Assembly: GCA_017506865.1 (NCBI GenBank)
Contig: JAFCMP010000535.1
Coordinates: forward strand, 62,001-126,000
Length of the DNA: 64,000 nucleotides
Direction of reading: 5' to 3'
Source of the DNA: Tribonema minus
Taxonomy: Eukaryota; Sar; Xanthophyceae; Tribonematales; Tribonemataceae
The translations under genes and the position numbers were made by a program. The notes beneath the pieces are model-generated. The model was not told where the DNA came from and ran no database searches. It worked only from the letters and a program-made list of their open reading frames with translations. Position 1 is the first letter of the stretch, and the number at the start of each line of letters is the position of its first letter. This document shows positions 30,414 to 42,151 of the stretch, one piece after another.

Positions 30414-33400
30414 CGGCGTAACGCCCAGCCCCACCAGCGCCGTCCCCGCCGCCGCGCCGCTGCCCTGCTCGTGCTTCAGCGCCGCTATCGCATGGCCAAG
30501 CTGTGGTTGCTGCTGCTGCTGCTGCTGCTGCCCTGTTGCACCTGCCGTGTCATTAATGTCGCTTCCCGCATTCGCTGGCTTTACACTGCCCGCGCCGCCT
30601 CCGCTTTCGCTCTCCGTCACCGTCGCTGCTGCCGCGCCGTCCGCAGCTGCCGCCGCCGTGCTGAGCGCTGATGCCGCATCTGCTGCTGCTGGTGCTGCTG
30701 CTACATCGCCCGCGCTGCCGTCGACTGCCGCACCGTCGCCGCCCACCGCGGCGGCACCACCGCCAGCAGCACTTGCGCCACTGCCGTCGGCATCTGCGCC
30801 ACTGGCAGCGGCAGCAGCGGCGGCGGCGGCATCCGTCGGCTCCACGCCTGTCGCGACCGCTGCGTCCTGCCGCACAATGTTGGCGGCAGTTTCCGGCTTG
30901 GCAGCGCTGGCAGCGTTCGCCGCTGCCGCCGCTGCCGCAAACGTTGACACTGGCGTGGGGGGGGCAGCTGGAGCGGAGGAGGCAGCAGGCTCCGCAGCAG
31001 CGCTGGATCGCCCTGCTAGAGCATCGTGAACACCGGGTTGTGCTGCCGCTGTCGGTGGCTGCGGCGGCGGTGCCGCCGCTGCTGAGGGCGGCAATGCGTG
31101 CTGCGCAGGCAGCTGCGGCGCTGCAGGAGCTGCGGGCGGCGCGCTTGCGCTGGTGGCGGCGACGGCGGCCGGTTGCTGTGCATCTGATGGCGCGTCAACG
31201 CGCCCTTCCAGCGGGTCCTCCTGCGATGCACGCATGCGCAGCGCTTTGAGTGCGCCGGACCACGATTTGGGCAAGCACGCACTGCCCACCGGAGCTGTAG
31301 CAACTTGTATCCGCGCTTGAGGAGCCGCATCACCAGCAAAGCCACTGAGACATCAGCGCTGTGAAAGCGGCAGTGCTCGTGGCGCAGGTTCACGCACATA
31401 CCTGAACATCCTTGCGCTGCATATGCATATTCCGCTTCCTGAACCTGGGCTTCCACTACTACTACCTGCGCCATTGTTGTTAATCACATACTTGAACTAC
31501 AAGCTCAGCCGCCCCCCACTGAGTAATATTGTACAATAAGCATGGAAAATTGAACTGTGCCCGCTCAGCATCGCTGAGTCATCACGCTTTAAAGGTCTCA
31601 AACAGATCTGGAACAAATTTCGAACAAAAACACAAAGGAAACTACAGCGTCAAGTGCGCAACTCGAAGTGCAACCTGACTGCACACCAAAACAGTGCTCA
31701 TTGCAACAAGGCTGCAAAGGTCAACGCTCACTCACCCCCTTCATCAGCCTCTCCAGCCCCGCCACAGCCTCCTTCAGCACTGCCTGCACAGTCTCCGCGT
31801 CCACGCCTTTCCCGTCCTCCGCCGCGCCGCCGCCGCCGCCGCCGTGCTGCGCGCCGCTGCCGTGCCACCCCCACTCCATCTGCGTGCCGCTCGCGCGCTT
31901 GAACCCCACCGCCTCCAGTAGCGCCGTGTGCCCTTCGAGCGGCGCCACGAGCGTCGTGTAGTTCTGGTTGGAGAGGCTCAGGCGCCTGCGCGCGCGTGCC
32001 GGGGCGACGGCGCGGTGAGAGCCTGATGCCGTGCTGTACTTCAACTTCAACGTCTGCCAGAGACAGGGCCATATCTTGACATGAGAGGATCGAGAAGAGC
32101 TGGCAGCGGGCCTCGCGTCAACGCACGGCCGCCGGCATGCGCGGCGCACGGACGATGCGCTGTGCGGCTGAGGCATGCGCCACGGGCGGCACGAGTCTGG
32201 TCTACTAGTAGCTACAAACTGTCGTGGTGCAGCTCAACTTGGGGTTGATGTAACAAGAGCTTGTAGCTTGACGCACTGCATGACTACAGCTCTCTAAAAG
32301 CACCAGGTGGCCCAGTCTCGGGTGCTCACGTGCACAGCAAGGTGTTGCGGCGCGACGCGGTCAAACCTCTGTGCATACTGCCTACAAATCGGAAGCGTCC
32401 GGCCGCAGGAGCGTCCCCCTGCGAAGTTGCAGTACACCTTGACACGCTCCAGCGCTTTCCAACGGTCAACAGCCCATTCACCGCCAGCACGTCGCCGCTA
32501 GCGCGGTGACAGCGCTTCTTTTTCTTCTGGCAGCCCCAGGAGCCCCCTTGGAGGGGGGCTACGGTGGAGCACTGCTTCATGCCACGGCGCCCCATAAACA
32601 AAACAAAAAACTTATGCAGCAACGCAATCTGACAAAAACTACCAGATTGCAACAGGCGACGCGTGCCCTGCACGGTAATCAGATGTCAACGCCTGTCCCC
32701 GATTGGGTAGATGCCTACCCCTGCTGATATACATACCCTGCAGGCAGGGCTCACCTGTACCGCGGCACGGTGGGGTGCTGTATCAGGTTGCTGATGAACA
32801 TCTGCAGAGGAGGGCGGCGCACACGGCGCAAAGGACAAACATGTGTGAGTTCACGGTGACACTACGGGAACAATCGGCAAGCTCGAAATAGTGGTCGACT
32901 GAGCACAGTGGCGGTGCACGTCGCACGGCAGACCACGGCAGACGTTGGTGTGCGACGCCCTGCCCTACACGGTGAGGTTTCAGGCGCACTGCCGCGGTGA
33001 AAGCCCAGGAACGCTGCCGCGAGGTGCTTCAGCGCCCACATTGTGAATCCCGAGGTTACCCATGCCACGGCATACGAAATGTGCTGACAAGAACACACCA
33101 ATGCGACTCATTATTTATGATTGAGAGGACGAAAACGCTCACTTTCAGCATGGGCACGCCAGACTTGAGCTGAGCCGCGCTGCTGTTAGCGTGCAGGTCC
33201 CTGAGCGCGGCGCGCGCGGCTGCGAGCTTCTGCGCGCGGTCCTGCTCAATGCGCGCTCTCTCCTCCTCCTCAGCCGCCGCTGCTGCCGCCGCCGCCGCGG
33301 CCTCATCCACTGCTGTCTTTGCCGCTGCCTCCACCGCCGCAGCTGCTGCGTCCGCCTCCGCGCTGCCAGCCTGCTGTGCGTGGCCCACGGGAGAGCATGC

Positions 33401-33451
33401 ATTCGAGTGAGCTGCTCTCGCCTGCAATGGGTTCAAGGCTGCGTGCGCCAT
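30414..33451 (-). CDS. PUB-domain protein with long Ala/Gln-rich tail (may be the 3' half of a PEX14 fusion)
   Basis: Exons are 33451 (or 33373)-33143, 32801-32755, 31985-31736 and 31220-30414, all in phase. The first has an Ala-rich run and then a charged helix (EEERARIEQDRAQKLAAARA). Together exons 1-3 form a PUB domain, with MFISNLIQHPTVPRYR encoded by the 47-base second exon, then RLSLSNQNY and ALLEAVGF. PUB domains bind the C-terminal tail of the AAA ATPase p97/Cdc48. The tail exon is Ala/Pro-rich with Q8 and ends at a GTGAGT donor (30413), so at least one more exon lies downstream. A weak candidate ends at TGA 30269. ATG 33451 gives an independent start. If acceptor CGCACAG at 33374 is used instead, the phase fits the end of PEX14 exon 4. 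The 31220 acceptor has a poor pyrimidine tract. Confidence 0.7.
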
Positions 33452-33844
33452 GACATCGAGTGATGTCGTATGCAGCGGTTGTCATGGGCCTCCCCCTGTG
33501 TCTGCGCTGCCGTCACCGCCACCGCTGCTGCCGCCGCTGCTGCCGCCGCTGCTGCTGCCTCCGCTGCTGCCGCCGCCGCCGCGGCGGTGTCAGTGAATAT
33601 GCTAACAGCATGCCGCACACCACTGGTCAAGCAAAGCAACCTGCCAGCACCAGCAGTTGACACAAATTGTGCTGCACATCGGTGCAGCACAATTCACTAA
33701 CTTTGTCACATGTTCTACTTCGCCTGCTGCTGCTGTGCCTTGGGCTGCTCAGCGTGTTCTGCAGACGAAGCGCTGATCTCCTGCTGCACATTCAGACTCC
33801 CCTGCGTATGCTTCGTCGCGGTTGCTCTTGCCGCTGCACGCACT

Positions 33845-33882
33845 GTAACCCCAACCCAACCCCTAACCCTAGCCCTAATTCT
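33845..33882. repeat. CCCTAA-type telomeric motif
   Basis: A short run of CCCTAA-like variants lies between the PEX14 and PUB exons, so the TTAGGG sense is on the minus, coding strand. Confidence 0.8.
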
Positions 33883-34087
33883 GCTGCCGTGACCGCTCTG
33901 TACGCACTGTACGACACCCGCGGCACAATCACCACAGCATGCAGTGATACAGGCTGTACGCTTCTGTCATGGTGAGAAGCGCCCTCGAGCTTATTCACTC
34001 TCCACGCCGTCTGTCTCCGATGCTTCAGCCGCAATCGGACCATCACGGCACACTGGTCTCGCCGGCTGGCACGTGCGCAAGGCAACG

Positions 34088-37000
34088 CTACTGGATTGCC
34101 CTTGCCTGCTGGTCTGCGCCCGCGCCATTGACAGCCGCGTCCCCATCGCTGACAACTTCAACTTCAACGCCCGCCGCTGCGGCATCGCCTGCGTCAGTTG
34201 CCGGCGCCGCGCCCCCGATTGCGGCGCTGCTGTTTCCTGCCGCCAGCGCCGACGCGCCAGTGTGCATGAGCAGCAGCTGCTTGATGGTCGCCAGCTCGGC
34301 GCGCAGCTCTGCTGTCTGCGCGTTCACCTGCGCCGTCAGCAGCGCCTGCAGTGGTAGGGAAGAGAAACATTGGAGCTTCGATGGTGATGAAGTTGAAGGT
34401 GTGAGGTGCATGTGGAGCGTGCATGGAAGTGTCGACACGCTTCAACGTCTAAGCTGGTGCCAGCTCGGCGCGCAGCTCCGCTGTCTGTGCATTCACCTGC
34501 GCTGTCAGCAGCGCCTGAACGGTGGCAGCGCAGGTCAAAGTTGAAGCTTTAATGATGATGAAGTGAAAGGGTGTGAGGTGCGTTCGGTGGCAAAGAGCAA
34601 TGTTGTAAAGATTTTCACTTCTGAGAAGCATGGTGATGAAAATCAGGGTGTAGCGCAGCTGTGATAAGGTTTACAAGGCTGTGAGGTGCATTTGAAGGCT
34701 GTGAGGTGCGTTTCAAGCGGGGTGGTATTGCATGGACAGTGTCAACACACTTCAACATTGATGTTAGTGCTAGCTCGGCGCGCAGCTTTGCCGTCTGCGC
34801 ACTCGCTTGCGCCGTCAGCAGCGCCTGGTGGCAGCTGCACAGGTGATGTTGGAGTATGAAGTTGAACTTGGGGATGGGGAGCTGCTTTTGCGAAGGGTGG
34901 TGGCATCGATCGGACAGCAATGACGCCTGTCTGCTTTGAATGAAGAATGAAGCCCCGAGTGCGCACAGACGTGCAGTCTTGCAGAAACGATATGCGTACA
35001 GCGTCACCACTCAGAGCGAGGCACTGGGACTCGCCTTGTCGTCCTTCTCGCGCTGCGCCGCGAGCGCACCTTCATGTCACAGCTGTGCACTCTTTGCATG
35101 AACGATCTATGCGTACACACAGCCACGACTCAGGCTGAGACTCAGGACTCGCCTTGTCGTCCTTCTCGCGCTGCGCCGCGAGCGCCTTCATGCTCACAGC
35201 CGTGCAGTCTTGCAGAAACAACCTGTGTGTGTACAGTGCCGCGACTCGGAGACCGAGACTCGGGACTTGCCTTGTCGTGTTTCTCGCGCTGCCTTCATGT
35301 TGCAGTCTTCTGGAAATGATCTGCGTACAATAGCCACGACTCGGACTGAGACTCAGAACTCGCCTTGTCGTCCTTCTCGCGCTGCGCGGCGAGCGCCTTC
35401 ATGTTCTCCACCGCCTCCCCCAGCGCCGCGCTCTGCGCCTGCATGGCGCCGCTCAGCTTGCCAAACTCCTCCGCCAGCCTGAGCGTTGCTGACGCGCCGT
35501 CGGCAGCGTCGTCGGCATCGCCCGCGGCATCGGCACCGGGCCTGCACGGATGGATGCGCGACACGACGGTAGCGGCGGGCGCGGCACGCGTTGTAGCGTC
35601 AGCAGAGCATTGGCGCGTCAGCAGAGTGGTACTGCCGATCGCGGTGACGGACACGTCCGGTTCTGCCAGTGGGGCGTGTGCGGCGCGTGCAGCGGCGTCG
35701 CCGTCACCCGCAGCATCGGCGCCGGGCCTGCGATTGCAGGAGCTGATGGTATGGCCTACTGTTGTAGTTTCAGTACTCATATGGCGTCAGGAGTGGCCAT
35801 TTACCTGCACGGATGCGCGCAACGGCCGCGGCGCGCGCGGCACGCATTGCGGCGTCAGCAGAGTGGCAGTGACCACGGTGACGGACTCCTTCAGTTTCGT
35901 GGGTAGTGGCGCGTGCAGCGCGCGCGCTGAGAGTTGCCAGTGGAGCAAATGATGCGAGTCCGTGGTGGCGACAGCGGCCTAAAGGGCCCTTATAGAAGTA
36001 GTACAATGTTGACGTGTGCCTTGACAAATTTGGAGTTGCAAATTTGTTGTGGCTATGCAAGTCATTAATCATTTTCTTTTGACAGTATGGTGGTATGGAT
36101 TTTGTGTGCACAAATGGGCATGGATGTGCCGTGCACGATGGCCATCCACAGTGTTGCTGACACAAGGTGGCGGTGCCATCGGCGCTGTCGTGAGCGCTGA
36201 CCCTGCCAGCGGCAACGTGTAATCGAGGAGTGATCGCTTCACCCCTAGCGATGACGCACACCTTGCAGAAGGTCCCGCCTACAGAGAGTGATGAACCACG
36301 GCCTGTGCGAATGACATGGCATGTGTCACACATGATGTGTGCGCTGAGTGCTGCCGACAATGTGCCGTGCTGTTGGACAGCATCAGCCGCCTCACCACGG
36401 GGGGGGGTGCGGGGTCGTTTTGCAACTTGGTGTGCACTGCAGGCCGACTGACGTTTTGAGCTCTGCACTTGCACCAGACATTGAGAGTATACTGCCTCGG
36501 GCATCAGGAGCGCAGGACGGTACGGTATGCACCGCAGTCGCCACATGTAGGCGACCCTACCCCAACCCTACCCCTAACCCCCACCTACCCCCTACCCCTA
36601 CTACATTTGTCGCGCATTAATGTGCTTCTAGCTGACCTCGGCGGACGCCCCCCCCTCCTCCGGCTCGCGACCCCCCCCCCGGGCGACCGGCCCATGGAGG
36701 GGCTCTCCAGCTCGTGCGCGGCACCAGCAGCACCAGCAGCGCCAGCAGCAGCAGCGTCGCCGTTCTCCAGACGCCGCGGCGACGCGGGAGCGGGGGGGTG
36801 CGCGCCACCCCCCTCGCGCGCGCGCGTGGCGCCGACCACCCCCAGCCCTGCCGCCAGCAGCGCGCCCGGCAGCAGCAGCTTCCGCCACAGGGGGTCGGAG
36901 TCAGAGTCGCCTGTGGGGGAAGCGGTTAGGTGGGGATCATCGGCGGCGGAGAAGCCGCCGACGCCGGAGCGCGTCATCGCCTCGGAGATCTCCTCGGGGG

Positions 37001-37478
37001 TGAGTCCCTTCTTCTCGAGAAAGGATATGCGCTGCGACAGCGGGGACGCGCGCACCTGCGGGTGCGAGAGGAACTTGACGCCGCTCTCGACCTGGGGGGG
37101 GGGGGGGGGGGGAGCGACGTGCGCATGCGCATGGAGTGTGACAGAAGGGTTGGCGATATGTGGCAGGTTCAAGATAGATTACTGATTCAATAGCCATTTC
37201 GGTGTCACGGACAAAAAGCCACATTGGCAGCTTCTGGCAATCAGGCAGAATGCTAAAGCTGGGGGCGCCAACAGTAATGACCCATCGCACATCCTTTGTT
37301 GCAATCCGCATGTGCAAGTCGGCAGCAAGGCGAAGTTTGCAGGCACAGGAACATTGCACTGGGCCGGTCACGTGGTGCGCTAGCCTCGACATCATACGAA
37401 AATGGCAGCCCTCTCACGCGAAAGATTTTTGTTGAAGTTGGTCATGTTGTGGGTGCTCACCTGAGATTCGCGGACCAT
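34088..37478 (-). CDS. PEX14: Peroxin-14, peroxisomal import docking protein
   Basis: Docking factor of the peroxisomal matrix-protein importer; its N-terminal domain binds the cargo receptor PEX5. Exons are 37478-37461, 37091-36637, 35541-35364 and 34345-34106 or -34088, all in phase. The 18-base first exon encodes MVRESQ. Joined to exon 2 it gives the PEX14 N-terminal domain (residues 6-49: VKFLSHPQVRASPLSQR, then FLEKKGLTPEEI). A Gly/Ala-rich hydrophobic segment, LLLPGALLAAGLGVVGA (about 78-94), is the expected membrane helix. Exons 3 and 4 add coiled-coil sequence (FGKLSGAMQAQSAALGEAVE and AQTAELRAELATIKQLLL). Exon 2's acceptor follows a C run of 18. Intron 3 has a GC donor (gcgagt). Exon 4 can end at TAG 34088 (about 302 residues) or use a GC donor at 34105 (gcaagg) to reach the PUB exons. 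Exons 3 and 4 have ghost copies in nearby introns. Confidence 0.85.
34456..34825 (-). pseudogene. Two ghosts of the PEX14 exon 4 start
   Basis: Copies at 34456-34515 and 34771-34825 repeat the exon 4 start (ALLTAQVNAQTAELRAEL). Both keep a CAG-type acceptor context; the second reads ALLTAQASAQTAKLRAEL. Both stay open through the copied part. Spacers share a TTGAAGTTGAAC-like motif and a GTGTGAGGTGCATTTG-like motif. Confidence 0.85.
35033..35300 (-). pseudogene. Three ghosts of the PEX14 exon 3 end
   Basis: Copies at about 35033-35078, 35156-35200 and 35271-35300 repeat the exon 3 end (MKALAAQREKDDK) and the GC donor context (GACAAGGCGAGT). The third is shortened. They form a tandem array with a period near 120 bp whose most upstream member is the true exon 3. 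Confidence 0.85.
35575..35940 (-). repeat. Tandem repeat in PEX14 intron 2 with a ghost of the exon 3 start
   Basis: The exon 3 acceptor and start (PGADAAGD) are repeated at 35693-35735. The surrounding intron sequence (CGGCACGC, GCGTCAGCAGAGTGG and GGTGACGGAC blocks) occurs again further upstream at 35840-35940. Confidence 0.75.
36548..36603. repeat. Degenerate CCCTAA-type tract in PEX14 intron 2
   Basis: CCCTACC, CCCTAACC and related units run for about 55 bp, starting some 35 bp after the exon 2 donor on the gene's strand. Confidence 0.75.
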
Positions 37479-37709
37479 GGCTGCTGATGAGCGACCTACT
37501 CCAGAGCGTTCTCTTCTGTCAATGCTGCGCTGATGCCAGGGCTATGATCCTCCTTCAACAATTACCTCTCGAAAACCTCAAACCTCTGAGCGAACTTCAA
37601 CCTCTCCTCCAACTGGCGAAACTGTCAGGACTTTTTCGCTTTTTGTTTTGATGCGCATGCAGGATTTGGGTCCAGCCGATCGCGACTGACTGCACAGCAG
37701 ACAGCAGCT
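37479..37709. promoter_or_regulatory. Shared divergent promoter region
   Basis: Only 231 bp separate the start codon of PEX14 (minus) from that of the RPxSA-rich protein (plus), so both promoters and 5' UTRs must fit here. Both strands use TTCAA/GAAG-rich stretches. No core element can be named. Confidence 0.55.
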
Positions 37710-40355
37710 ATGGTCGTGAGAAAGAAACTGGGCAAGGGAAAGGGGCGCAGGAAGAAGCGAGGGAAGAAAACCCAGCAGCGAGGTGTGCTCGGCGATCGCG
37801 TCGTGACCATCGTAACAAGCTACTATGGAGCAGTGGCTGTCGATCGCTCCACGCAAAAGCCTTACACGCTGGAAATACCAGAGCTTCCCGCCAACACCTA
37901 CGCGCCGTATGGGGCGCACCCCCACAGGCCGCCACCGCAGCCTACACCACCTCCTGCTGTGCACCCACTGCTGAGCGCCAAGGCTCCATCTCAGGAGCTG
38001 CTGCACTTGGACTCACAGCACGTACTGAGCATACATGAGAGCATCAAGCAGGAGCTTGGCAGGTGGGCGCTGATGCGCGCGGAGAGGGAGGCGAGGCTGC
38101 TGTGGAAGATGGAGGCTGCGCGATACGGCTCCAGCTCGCGGCTGGGTCACCACCCGAACCACCCTGTGGGCGGCAGCAGGCCCGTGAGCGCCGCCACGTA
38201 CGCCAGCGCGCCCTACTGCGGCAGCGCCAGCGCCGACTTGAGCGCCGTTGCAGGACTGCTGCCGCGGCGCCCGCAGACGGCGCTGCCGTACAGCACTCCC
38301 GCGCAGCGCGCGGACGCCGCCGCAGGCGACGACGTCATCGCCGCGGCCGTGAGCGCCCGCCCTCGCAGCGCCGCCGTCGCGCCTGGCAGCGGCGCGCACC
38401 ACAGCGCGACTACGTCTCCACCGTCCGCACCCGCGGTCAGCTCTGACGCCGCCGCTGCGGCAGTGCTCGGCGGCACCGCCGCTGGACGCCCGTTCTCTGC
38501 GGGGCGCCCGCCGCCGTCCCCCGCCTCAGCGCTCAGCCGTGGCATGGGCGGCGCGCCGCCGCGGTCCGCGGCGCGCTCCTCCTCCCTGGCCGGCGCGCGC
38601 GTAAGCGCCGGCCTGCTGGAGGGCGGAGACTGCGATGGCGATGATGGTGATATTGACATTGATGATGATGACGGCTTCATCCAGGAGGACGACGGCGAGG
38701 GCGAGGACCACGAGCTCGACGCGCTGTGCATCGCGCACTCGCGCACGGTCGCTGCGCTGCACCCCGGCCGCCGCCGCGCCCACCGCGGCGGCGCCGGTGG
38801 CTTCGAGGAGGCGGGTGCGCTCGACGGCGGCGGCGATGGCGGGGGGGGTGCGGGGACGGGGCGCCCGGCATCCGCGCCTGAACCGATGCGCCCCTACAGC
38901 CCCCTCAGCAACCCCCTCACGCCGCGCCGCCTGGTCCTCTCCCTCGCCGCCGTGCGCCGCCGCCGCCGTGAGGAGTCCGACGCCGCCGCCGCGGAGCGCG
39001 GCCGGCAGCAGTCCGCCGCCGCCGCGACTGCGGAGAAAGCGGCGGCGGCGGCGGCAGCGGCGGCGGCGTCTCAGCGCGCAGCTGCGGGCGCGCCCCTGTC
39101 GCCGCGCGCGGCAGCAGCGGCGGCGCGACGGCGCGCTCCCGCCAGCGCCGCGGTGCGCTCGCTGCGGCCGCCGGCCTCCGCGGCGCCCTCTGCCGCCGCC
39201 GCCGCCGCGCCGCCGGCATCCGCGCGCACCGCCGTCGGCAGCTGGCGCGGCGGCGGCAGCGCGTCCTCGGCGCACACAGCGGCGGCAGAGGCGGCGGCGG
39301 TGCGCTCGCAGTCCGCAGGCTTCGCGGCGTGGCTGCGGCGGCGGCCGGCGGCGGCGCGCGCGGTGAGCGCCGTGTCGTCGGCGCGCACGGAGGGCCTCGA
39401 GGACCCGCTGCTCGCGTACCAGCAGCTGGAGCTGGAGTCGCGGCGCGCGCCGCGGCTGTCGGCGGCGGCGCTGGCGCGTGTGGACGCGGCGTACTCGGAG
39501 GTGCGCGTGCGTCAACGCTCCGCGCGGCGGTGTGTGTCGTGTGGCAGCGCTCGAGGCAGTGATGGCTGCGGGTGCGCGTGCCTGGCGGTGCTGCGGTGGT
39601 GCTGCACGTGCTGCTGCCGTGCGGTGGCTCCCGTTCGCGTTTCACCCCCCGTGTCTCACGCGAGTATCGCTTTGAGCGCCTGCTGTTTGTTCACAACAAG
39701 CCTTAGTGAGCAAGCGGAGATCGTTGTTGGAAGCGGGCGGGCGCGAGGTACCGCTGTGTGCGCCAATGTCATGCGCAAGGGATGAGAAGAGCGGACAGCT
39801 AAAGCTGTGCTCAATGCTGCTTTTTGTAGGTTCTTCACCAGCACGCCAGCATCAACGCTCATGAACGACACCGCTGTGCTGCCTCCGAGCTAGCCTCATA
39901 CTCATGCTGCACTGTCCCATATCACCTGACCCCTTCTTTCGGCCTTTCTGTCTCGCCTCTGCTGCGCATCCGCGCAGCCCGCAAGCAGCGCTCAGCAAAG
40001 CAAGGGCGCCGCCGCCGGCAAAGGTCGGTCTACTCCCTCCAGCGCTGCAACAACGCGAATAGGTGCGCCCACTCCTCGAAAACCGCCGCAAGCGCCATCG
40101 AAACCCAGCCAGCGGCCACCGCCACGCCCCGGCCCTGGCCGCGGGCAGAAACCGTCGCCGGCGCCGCGGCAGCGTGGCGCAGGCAGGCCCGCAGCAGCAG
40201 CGGCAGCAGCGCCGGAACCCGCCGGGCCGCGGCGCTACGCCTCCGCCGAGGACTTCATGCTGCACCACTTCCCCGACGGCGCCGCCGCGAGCGCGGCGGC
40301 AGCAGCGGCGGCAGCGGCAGCGATGGACGCCGCAGACGGCAGCGGCGACGCAACG

Positions 40356-40397
<42 letters not shown>

Positions 40398-40616
40398 GCG
40401 GCGGCAGCGCTGCTGTCGCCGCTCGCGCTGGTGCAGGAGGCGGAGGCGGCGGCCGTCGCGGAGCGGCTGGCGCGGCTCGGCGTCAGCGCTCAGCCTTCGA
40501 CGGAGGCAATCCGGCGCGCGCTCGTGTTGCCGCAGGACCGCGCTGTTGAGCGCTGCCTGTGCGGCGGCCGCGCGGAGCTCGCGGAGGCGCCGCTGGGGGG
40601 CTGGCCGCGCGGCGCC

Positions 40617-40656
<40 letters not shown>

Positions 40657-40724
40657 GTGGCGGCGCGAAGAAGCGCGTGGCCAAGGGCGGCGCTGCTGCA
40701 AAGCGCGGGCGGTTGGCTGCGTGA
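37710..40724 (+). CDS. Low-complexity protein with RPxSA motifs and acidic patch, two exons
   Basis: Exons 37710-39500 and 39978-40724 join at phase 0 (TCGGAG|GTGCGC and CGCGCAG|CCC), giving about 845 residues. The N-terminus is strongly basic (KKLGKGKGRRKKRGKK), followed by a Pro-rich segment. A helical charged segment (HESIKQELGRWALMRAEREA) lies near residue 115. Motifs RPQTALP, RPRSAAV, RPFSAGRP, RPASAPEP and RPYSP recur. An Asp/Glu-rich patch lies near residues 305-340, then long Ala tracts. Exon 2 has ARRYASAEDFMLHHFPDG-type sequence (from 40230), a helix (LVQEAEAAAVAERLARLGV), a run of prolines and a basic end. No family is recognised. Repeated RPxSA/RPxTA motifs are familiar to me from algal flagellar proteins, so a cytoskeletal role is a weak inference. 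Confidence 0.72.
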
Positions 40725-42151
40725 TTCGCGCACGGGCTCGTCTGTGCTGTCCGCACCGCGGTCTTGTAATGCGGTATCCAGGCATACTATTTTCTTTGTT
40801 TCGAGTGCATGCGCTGATATCATTTAATGTACTGATTTATGTACATGAGTCTGGCCCCGTGCAGGCTGCTGTCTGGTGTCGCTCTCGCATGATTCTGCGC
40901 TGTGCTCCTGCTGAACCGCTCGACAGAGGTCACTGTCGCCACCCTGTGTACATCTGTGGATGTGCACGGCAGCCCGTGCATGACATAACATCGCTCTGGC
41001 AGAGCCTCGCTGCCTTGGCACACTGGTTATCCTGACGCTCAGTAGCTTTGTGCCCATGGTGTCATTCACCGTTGCATGACGTGCTAATTTCATCTTGACT
41101 GCATGTGCTTGTTGCGGTCGTGTGAGCCGAAGCGCACTGGCAGTCACTTTCATGGTCATTGATGGGCTGGAACTGTGTGAGCCTGATTGTGCACATGGGT
41201 GTACGCATACAACAACCTTCCTAGCTTGATTCAGATGTGCAATTGTGTCCGATACCATTCACTCTCAGTGAAGCTCAACACAGAGTTCATGGCTTGAACT
41301 GCAAAGAAAGCGCTCATTGCCGCCCAAGTGTGAGTATGCGACCCTCAAGCATACAGTACCCGCTGCTCGTTAGCACCGAGAGGTGCGGCAGCGCTCGCGG
41401 TGGCGCTGATGGTGGCGAGGGTGCATCAGGCAGCAAGGGGATGGGAGATGCTGGCTGTGAGCAGGAGCTGCGGAGTCGCGTGTGGTGAGGATACGGCTTT
41501 GCGCAGCAGCAGGGGATATTGGAACATGGGGATACGGATAGCATCAGGGCACACTGTAGATCGTTTGCTTGAACACGCAAGAAAGAGAACCTCGGCCAGG
41601 CACGTCAGCGGCGTGCTTAGGCAAGGAATCGAGGACCGGGCGCCTCTGGCCCAAATGTGTACTAGAGGCATAACCGCGGTCCTCCGGCGTTTTCGCTCAA
41701 GAGATGGAGACATCGGCTACGATAGGTGTGGCTCCGACTGGGTGCCGCTGTGTCTGCCCCCCATGAGTCTAGTACAAGCCTGCAACGCAGGGCTCTAAGG
41801 GCCCGTCCGATTTCAGTTTTTTGCAATCTTATCCAACGATCAAGCCCACCTTGGGGCTGCTATAAATACAAGATCATAAGTACGTGTAGAGTCAGAAGTA
41901 GGTGTAGGTTTTCAAATCTACATTTGCATCATATAGCAAGTCAAGTCGAGCAAGGCGGACATGGGCACGTCTGTGTGCTGACGAATGCCGCTGAGACATG
42001 TCAGCATACACCCGACTGCTTTCAAAGGCCCAGACCTAACGTGCACTGAGAGCTACTTCTCAACTCACAACTTCAACCGACGTTACATTTCGCGAAACAG
42101 TTAGAAAAGCTAATACTGCTCCTCACGAACGTCACAGAAGCTCGCGGCACC
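40725..42151. other. No gene recognised
   Basis: Intergenic stretch between two plus-strand genes. It shows only short frames without recognisable features and should hold the 3' UTR of the first gene and the promoter of the next. Confidence 0.45.

Noticed and set aside
33433..33690. Poly-Ala minus-strand frame as an extra PUB-gene exon
   Set aside because: No fitting donor or acceptor pair was found. It looks like a decayed copy of the Ala-rich start of the first PUB exon.
38526..39515. Minus-strand open frame of 329 Arg-rich codons
   Set aside because: Antisense shadow of the RPxSA gene. No ATG context or splice logic supports it.
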